A stretch of 64,000 bases of DNA, taken from the NCBI GenBank assembly GCA_964635845.1, contig CAZWNO010000008.1, forward strand, positions 4,079 through 68,078. The letters run 5' to 3'. Origin of the DNA: SZUA-365 sp964635845 (GTDB taxonomy: Bacteria > Bacteroidota > Ignavibacteria > SZUA-365). The position numbers and the translations under genes were made by a program. Below the pieces are notes generated by a model. It made no database searches, had not been told where the DNA came from, and was given only the letters and a program-made list of their open reading frames with translations. Shown here piece after piece: positions 60,108-64,000 of this stretch; the first letter of the stretch is position 1; every line of letters begins with the position of its first letter.

Positions 60108-60605
60108 ATGAAACAGATATTCCGCCAAACCGCAAGACTCATCTTTCTGCTCCTGATTCCGTTGTCCGCGACGATGGCGCAAACACCCCGCACGCTCGTT
60201 GCGGGCGATACGGCGAAGGGAATCTTCGTCGGTGCCTGGCTGAAGAATGCGCCGGAGGGCGGCGAAGCGTATCATGGCAAACCGGTGGTGCTGGAGTTCT
60301 GGTCCACCTGGTGCAAGCCCTGCATCGCGGCGTTCCCGCATATAAACGCGCTCGCGGACTCGTTCTCCGGCCGCTTCCAGTTCATTTCCATCTCGCAGGA
60401 ATCCCGTCGTACCGTCGAACCCTTTCTCGAGAAACACGAGCTGCGCACTGCCGTCGCCGTCGACACCGAACAGGGAAGTACGCACAGGGTGTTCGGTGTC
60501 TGGGTCATCCCACGCACCTTCGTGCTGAGTAGCGATGGCGTCGTACTGTGGACAGGGCATCCCACCAGGCTGACCACGGAGATGCTCGAGGGATTCGCAG
60601 AGTAG
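60108..60605 (+). CDS. Secreted thioredoxin-like (TlpA/ResA-type) protein
   Basis: The 165-residue protein has a signal peptide (MKQIFRQTARLIFLLLIPLS, cleavage near TMAQ) and a redoxin domain with the active-site motif WSTWCKPC, the cis-Pro in GVWVIPRTFVLSSDG, and no extra domains. It probably reduces or transfers disulfides in the periplasm, for example in cytochrome c maturation. Its stop codon TAG (60603-60605) shares its last G with the first unit of the 24-bp array. Confidence 0.88.
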   Translation: MKQIFRQTARLIFLLLIPLSATMAQTPRTLVAGDTAKGIFVGAWLKNAPEGGEAYHGKPVVLEFWSTWCKPCIAAFPHINALADSFSGRFQFISISQESRRTVEPFLEKHELRTAVAVDTEQGSTHRVFGVWVIPRTFVLSSDGVVLWTGHPTRLTTEMLEGFAE

Positions 60606-61120
60606 AATACCGCTCCCCGTGGTCATGAGAATACCGCTGCGCGTGGCCATGAGAATGCCGCTGCGCGTGGCCATGAGAATGCCGCTGCGCGTGGCCATGA
60701 GAATGCCGCTGTGCGTGGCCATGAGAATGCCGCTGCGCGTGGCCATGAGAATGCCGCTGCGCGTGGCCATGAGAATGCCGCTGTGCGTGGCCATGAGAAT
60801 GCCGCTGCGCGTGGCCATGAGAATGCCGCTGCGCGTGGCNNNNNNNNNNNNNNNNNNNNNNNNNNNNNNNNNNNNNNNNNNNNNNNNNNNNNNNNNNNNN
60901 NNNNNNNNNNNNNNNNNNNNNNNNNNNNNNNNNNNNNNNTGAGAATGCCGCTGCGCGTGGCCATGAGAATGCCGCTGCGCGTGGCCATGAGAATACCGCT
61001 GCGCGTGGCCATGAGAATATCGCTGCGCGTGGCCATGAGAATATCGCTGCGCGTGGCCATGAGAATGCCGCTGCGCGTGGTCATGAGAATGTCGCTGCGC
61101 GTGGCCATCAGAATACCGCT
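60605..61120. repeat. 24-bp tandem array 1 (contains a 100-N gap)
   Basis: Units begin gaataccgct or gaatgccgct and continue gcgcgtggccatga. About ten units precede the 60840-60939 gap and seven to eight follow it. Within the left part a variant unit (gtgcgtgg for gcgcgtgg) recurs every third unit, a 72-bp higher-order period. The first and last units carry ccgctcccc, the form seen in array 2. The last unit runs into the 48-bp inverted repeat. It is open in several frames (MRMPLRVA repeats), but nothing suggests that it is translated. Confidence 0.92.
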
Positions 61121-61164
61121 CCCCCCGACCCCCACTCCTTAAAGGAGAGGGGGAGGAAGAGGGG
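61117..61164 (+). repeat. Left 48-bp inverted repeat
   Basis: It starts cgctccccccgaccccca, contains ctccttaaaggagaggggg and ends aggaagagggg. It matches the reverse complement of 61638-61685 except at two positions. Confidence 0.92.
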
Positions 61165-61171
61165 AGATTGA

Positions 61172-61561
61172 TCAGCTCATGTGAAGATACTCGAGGATGT
61201 GCCGCAGCACCGAATCCAGATCGCACAGTACGGCTTCATTGCTGACGTGCAGGACGCGATATCCCTTCAGGGAGAGAAGAAAATCGCGTCGCTCATCTTC
61301 TTCCTCCCTGAGGTCATGTACACCCCCATCGACCTCGATGACGAGAGCGTGCTCGTGACAGTAGAAGTCCACGATAAAAAACGCCTCAGGTCCTTCCAGA
61401 TCATGCATGATCGGATGCTGTCTTCGAAATTTCAGTCCGTGAAATCGTCGCGCCCTCAAGGCCACCCACAGGCGTGTTTCTGCCTGTGTTTGTCTTGCGC
61501 GCAGTTTCCTGCACCGGATAATGGCAACTTGTCGCAAACGCGCACGTGGTGATTCAGACAT
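61172..61561 (-). CDS. DUF559 endonuclease-domain protein
   Basis: ATG 61561 has GGGAG upstream. The 129-residue protein matches the DUF559 family, a Vsr/restriction-endonuclease-like fold: LRARQTQAETRLWVALRARR, GLKFRRQHPI, FIVDFYCHEHALVIEVDGGV and VLHVSNEAVL. The predicted metal site comprises the Glu of QAE, the Asp of VDF and the Glu-x-Asp of VIEVDG. Its nuclease activity is inferred from the fold; the substrate is unknown. It fills the space between two 48-bp inverted repeats, which suggests that the nuclease acts on or moves with them. Confidence 0.9.
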   Translation of the reverse strand: MSESPRARLRQVAIIRCRKLRARQTQAETRLWVALRARRFHGLKFRRQHPIMHDLEGPEAFFIVDFYCHEHALVIEVDGGVHDLREEEDERRDFLLSLKGYRVLHVSNEAVLCDLDSVLRHILEYLHMS

Positions 61562-61637
61562 GGTTACTCCCTATCGACATGTTTGAATAAACATGATGGT
61601 CAACTCAGCCTTTTTAAGCAATGCAGATTTTCAAGCA

Positions 61638-61685
61638 CCCCTCTTCCTCCCCCTCTCCTTTAAGGAGAGGGGGCCGGGGGGAGCG
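61638..61685 (-). repeat. Right 48-bp inverted repeat
   Basis: Inverse copy of 61117-61164 with two mismatches. It contains ctcctttaaggagaggggg on the plus strand and ends at the 100-N gap (61686-61785). Confidence 0.92.
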
Positions 61686-61785
61686 NNNNNNNNNNNNNNN
61701 NNNNNNNNNNNNNNNNNNNNNNNNNNNNNNNNNNNNNNNNNNNNNNNNNNNNNNNNNNNNNNNNNNNNNNNNNNNNNNNNNNNNN

Positions 61786-62015
61786 GTATTCTGACGGCCA
61801 CAGGGAGCGGTATTCTGACGGCCACAGGGAGCGGTATTCTGACGGCCACAGGGAGCGGTATTCTAATTGCCACAGGGAGCGGTATTCTAATTGCCACAGG
61901 GAGCGGTATTCGATTGGCCACAGGGAGCGGTATTCGATTGGCCACAGGGAGCGGTATTCCATTGGCCACAGGGAGCGGTAATCGACCTGCCATGTGGATC
62001 GGTATTCTGCAAACG
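61786..62015. repeat. 24-bp tandem array 2, opposite orientation to array 1
   Basis: Nine units plus a partial tenth follow the 61686-61785 gap. Each unit has a near-constant gccacagggagcggtattc and a 5-nt variable part: tgacg three times, taatt twice, cgatt twice, ccatt once, then a diverged unit. The reverse complement matches the array 1 unit at about 19 of 24 positions, so the two arrays are one repeat family pointing toward each other. Confidence 0.92.
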
Positions 62016-62083
62016 AGGGAGAACTGTAATACTACTCTCGGGACAGCGGTTTTCTCATCACCATGGAAATTGCATCACCCGGT

Positions 62084-62114
62084 AAAAAAACTCCCCCGCG
62101 CAAGCGGGGGAGTT
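62084..62114 (-). terminator. Rho-independent terminator of the gatED operon
   Basis: An 11-bp perfect stem (62089-62099 with 62104-62114) closes a GCAA loop. On the minus strand a run of seven T residues overlaps and follows the stem end (62090-62084). Confidence 0.92.
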
Positions 62115-62175
62115 ATATCACATTTTCGCGTCTCTTTTTCGCGTAATTCGTGTTTTCGCGGTTTGAATTTTCCTC

Positions 62176-62245
62176 CCTCCGGATCGTCACCACGAACTTC
62201 GTCGTTTCTTCCTACCTCCTGATCGTCCCCACGAACTCGTCCACT
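62176..62245. repeat. Imperfect 39-bp-period duplication of the gatD 3' end
   Basis: cctcctgatcgtccccacga (from 62215), the complement of the last gatD codons, recurs as cctccggatcgtcaccacga from 62176, beyond the stop, and the similarity continues for about 30 bases. This is a weaker version of the tail repeats seen at purM and the LKR gene. Confidence 0.65.
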
Positions 62246-63600
62246 TCCGGGATACCGCCCTGGAAGATCAGGTACCCGTTGTATGGCTCCCGGAGAGTCG
62301 TCTCGCCGTTGACCGGCGTGAGCATGATCTCCTTCACTTTCTCGAGATCGCCGGTCTGTCCGAGCGCCCAGCCGAGCTTGATGTAGGCGGCCTCGGGCAG
62401 CATGTTCTCGAGGGGAATCACGCCGAGATCCATCATCTCCCGCCCGGTTTCGTAGACGTACATCTGCACATACCCCCAGAGGGTTTGCACGGTCATGTAC
62501 ACTCCGACGCCGGCGTCCTTGGCGCGCTGCAGCGCGGGATACAGCGGCTTGTTGACATGGCCGAGTCCCGTGCCCGCGATGATGATGCCCTTGTAGCCGT
62601 TGTCGATCATCATGTCCATCATGTCGGGCTTCATGTTCGGGTAGTAGTACAGGATGCCGACGCGGTCGTCGAAGGTCGCGCTGATGGTCACCTCACGGTC
62701 GTTGCGCCGCCTGTTGTAGTCCTGCCGCAGGTACGTGAATCCCTCGCGGTTCACCATGGCGAGGGGAGTGTCGCCGATGGTGCGGAAGGTGGAGCGGTAG
62801 GACGAATGCATCTTGCGCACGCGGGTGCCGCGATGCAGCAGTCCGTACTCGTCGGAAGTCGGACCGAACATGCACACCATCACTTCGGCGATGTCGCAGG
62901 CGGCCGCGGTCTTCGTGCTGTGGATCAGGTTCAGCGCGGCGTCGGAGGAGGGACGGTCGCTCGAGCGCTGCGAGCCCACCATCACGATGGGGACTGGGGA
63001 ATTCTGCACCATGAACGAGAGCGCGGCCGCGGTGTGATGCATGGTGTCGGTGCCGTGACCGATGACGATGCCGCGCACGCCCTTGCGGATCTCCTCGCCG
63101 ATGCACTCGGCCAGAATCTTGTACTGTTCAGGACCCATGTTCTCGCTGAAGACGCCGAACAGCTTCTTGGTCTCGAGATTGCAGATGTCCGCGAGTTCGG
63201 GCACGGAGCCGTAGAGTTCACCAGGCGTGAAGGCGGGAATGACCGCGCCCGTGCGGTAATCGAGACGGCTGGCGATCGTCCCGCCCGTGCCGAGCAGCAC
63301 GACGCGCTCCTTCTTCGGATCGTAGGGAAACGCTTTCTCGGGAATCTTGTAATGCGCTTCCTTGTATCCGATTTCCTTCGCATCGATGATGCGGTCGGTG
63401 CGCAGCCCGACATTGTACCCTGTCGCCATCTTGATCACGATGTGATCGCCGTCGGCCGTCTCGGAACGCGGCAGCACGATCCCCTCGAAGCTGTCCTCCG
63501 CCGTGGTCAGCACGGCGTCGCTCCAGACGCGGATGCCGAATTTCTTCATGGTCTCCAGTGCGGGACCCTTGTATCCTTTGTATGTGTCTTTGTCGCTCAT
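62212..63600 (-). CDS. gatD: Glu-tRNA(Gln) amidotransferase subunit D (archaeal type)
   Basis: The 462-residue protein has an N-terminal GatD-specific beta domain (about 1-95) followed by a type I L-asparaginase-like domain: LLGTGGTIASRLDY (nucleophile Thr), IVIGHGTDTMHHTAAALSF (Thr-Asp) and VGSQRSSDRPSSDAALNL. The N-terminal domain plus asparaginase layout separates GatD from plain asparaginases. It releases ammonia from glutamine or asparagine for GatE, which amidates Glu-tRNA(Gln). The start overlaps the gatE stop by 4 bases (ATGA), so both are co-translated. This pair is regarded as typical of Archaea. Confidence 0.92.
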   Translation of the reverse strand: MSDKDTYKGYKGPALETMKKFGIRVWSDAVLTTAEDSFEGIVLPRSETADGDHIVIKMATGYNVGLRTDRIIDAKEIGYKEAHYKIPEKAFPYDPKKERVVLLGTGGTIASRLDYRTGAVIPAFTPGELYGSVPELADICNLETKKLFGVFSENMGPEQYKILAECIGEEIRKGVRGIVIGHGTDTMHHTAAALSFMVQNSPVPIVMVGSQRSSDRPSSDAALNLIHSTKTAAACDIAEVMVCMFGPTSDEYGLLHRGTRVRKMHSSYRSTFRTIGDTPLAMVNREGFTYLRQDYNRRRNDREVTISATFDDRVGILYYYPNMKPDMMDMMIDNGYKGIIIAGTGLGHVNKPLYPALQRAKDAGVGVYMTVQTLWGYVQMYVYETGREMMDLGVIPLENMLPEAAYIKLGWALGQTGDLEKVKEIMLTPVNGETTLREPYNGYLIFQGGIPEVDEFVGTIRR

Positions 63601-64000
63601 GCCGGAATCTCCTTTGCGAAATACGACGCGACCTCTTCGGCCACCGCCGCGCCCGGGATGCGTCCGCGCACTTCGTCCATCACGCGGTCGAGGGCGAGGA
63701 TCGGAATGTTCTTCTCATCGTGGAGTTTCGAATACCGCACCTGCTGCCTGGCCTTTTCGATGAACGCCGCCAGATCCTTCCGCACGAGCGGCGGAGGCAG
63801 CGCAGCCGCATCGAAGCCATGCTTCGCCGCGCGGCGCATCACGTTCAGCACGCCGTCCTTCGTCAGTTTGCCGTCGCGAACGGCGAGCAGGATGCCCCGC
63901 AGCGCGTCGACCGGAAGATCTTCGGTGCGGATACCCTCGCGGCGCAGACGGCGCGGATAGCGCCAGAGCATGACCGCGGCATCGGTGACGTTGAATCCCA
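63597..64000 (-). CDS. gatE: Glu-tRNA(Gln) amidotransferase subunit E, C-terminal part
   Basis: The frame is open to the right edge (about 134 residues visible, N-terminus outside). The visible part is the C-terminal YqeY-like tail domain: VTDAAVMLWRYPRRLRREGI, DGKLTKDGVLNVMRRAAKHG and a C-terminus rich in helix. Immediate coupling to gatD and the YqeY-type tail identify it as GatE rather than GatB. It binds Glu-tRNA(Gln) and carries out the kinase and amidotransfer steps. Confidence 0.85.
   Translation of the reverse strand, partial: GFNVTDAAVMLWRYPRRLRREGIRTEDLPVDALRGILLAVRDGKLTKDGVLNVMRRAAKHGFDAAALPPPLVRKDLAAFIEKARQQVRYSKLHDEKNIPILALDRVMDEVRGRIPGAAVAEEVASYFAKEIPA

Larger units (their letters stand above)
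61117..61685 (-). mobile_element. Candidate single-gene mobile element: DUF559 nuclease between 48-bp inverted repeats
   Basis: The left repeat (61117-61164) and right repeat (61638-61685) are inverted copies matching at 46 of 48 positions, each containing the palindrome ctccttaaaggagaggggg. The only gene between them is the DUF559 ORF, whose stop lies 7 bases from the left repeat and whose start lies about 76 bases from the right one. Gene plus terminal inverted repeats in 569 bp is the layout of a compact insertion element. Target-site duplication cannot be checked because array 1 and the right-hand gap abut the ends. Confidence 0.6.

Noticed and set aside
60619..61142. Repeat proteins MRMPLRVA... 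encoded by array 1
   Set aside because: All frames are open only because the 24-bp unit lacks stops; there is no ribosome-binding site, and both ends are simple repeat edges.
61181..61552. 123-residue plus-strand ORF antisense to DUF559
   Set aside because: The minus strand gives a clear DUF559 protein with a ribosome-binding site; the plus frame has no family match.
60605..62015. 24-bp arrays as a CRISPR locus
   Set aside because: The units follow each other directly without unique spacers of 25-40 nt, the variable part is only 5 nt, and no cas gene is near.

Overview
The window is a GC-rich, gene-dense bacterial chromosome segment from an assembly with scaffold gaps: four 10-N gaps inside genes and two 100-N gaps inside tandem repeats. 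Several independent signs point to the FCB group, most likely a Bacteroidota/Chlorobi-lineage bacterium of the Ignavibacteria/Kapabacteria type: secreted proteins ending in the NYPNPFNPST-type sorting domain of the type IX secretion system (T9SS), repeated promoters of the form TTG-N19..21-TAnnTTTG, an 11-subunit complex I, a heptosyltransferase (so an LPS outer membrane), and a carbohydrate-degrading operon. This placement is an inference from gene content.

Layout. 1-9 kb: an unknown protein, three related secreted proteins with dockerin-like loops and T9SS tails (1426, 3607, 7385), purM, and a decayed T9SS tail relic. 9.2-17.4 kb: tRNA-Gly(CCC), a two-component system, a 5'-nucleotidase-family T9SS protein broken by a gap, an O-methyltransferase, and lysine-ketoglutarate reductase, which converges with a saccharopine dehydrogenase (17.5-18.9 kb). 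19-21 kb: a PfkB kinase, a PII protein and a DUF4389 membrane protein. 21.3-34 kb: nuoABCDHIJK-[OmpA/TSP3 protein]-nuoLMN with no NADH-input module. 34-38 kb: a frameshifted tetrahaem cytochrome, an outer-membrane barrel, an 11-haem cytochrome and a CxxxxCH-type haem lipoprotein, which together look like a porin-cytochrome electron conduit. 38-43 kb: maeB, a GT9 heptosyltransferase and thyX. 43-58 kb: a seven-gene minus-strand operon running GH92, CBM9-like, GH20, FucP-type transporter, ROK kinase, transglutaminase-like protein, Tat-exported glycoside hydrolase; it suggests N-glycan or glycoprotein breakdown without SusC/SusD. 58-60.6 kb: ettA and a thioredoxin-like protein. 60.6-62 kb: a DUF559 nuclease gene between 48-bp inverted repeats, itself nested between inverted arrays of one 24-bp repeat family. 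62-64 kb: gatD and the end of gatE, the archaeal-type Glu-tRNA(Gln) amidotransferase.

The most unusual features are: (i) the DUF559 single-gene element with 48-bp inverted repeats and flanking inverted 24-bp arrays; (ii) two signal peptides (GH20, GH92) whose hydrophobic cores are built from hexanucleotide satellites, with a third, non-coding satellite nearby; (iii) gene 3' ends copied tandemly past their stop codons (purM, lysine-ketoglutarate reductase, probably gatD); (iv) a compositionally distinct domain of about 315 residues inserted in GH92; (v) an OmpA-type gene translationally coupled inside the complex I operon; (vi) the porin-cytochrome cluster directly after it.
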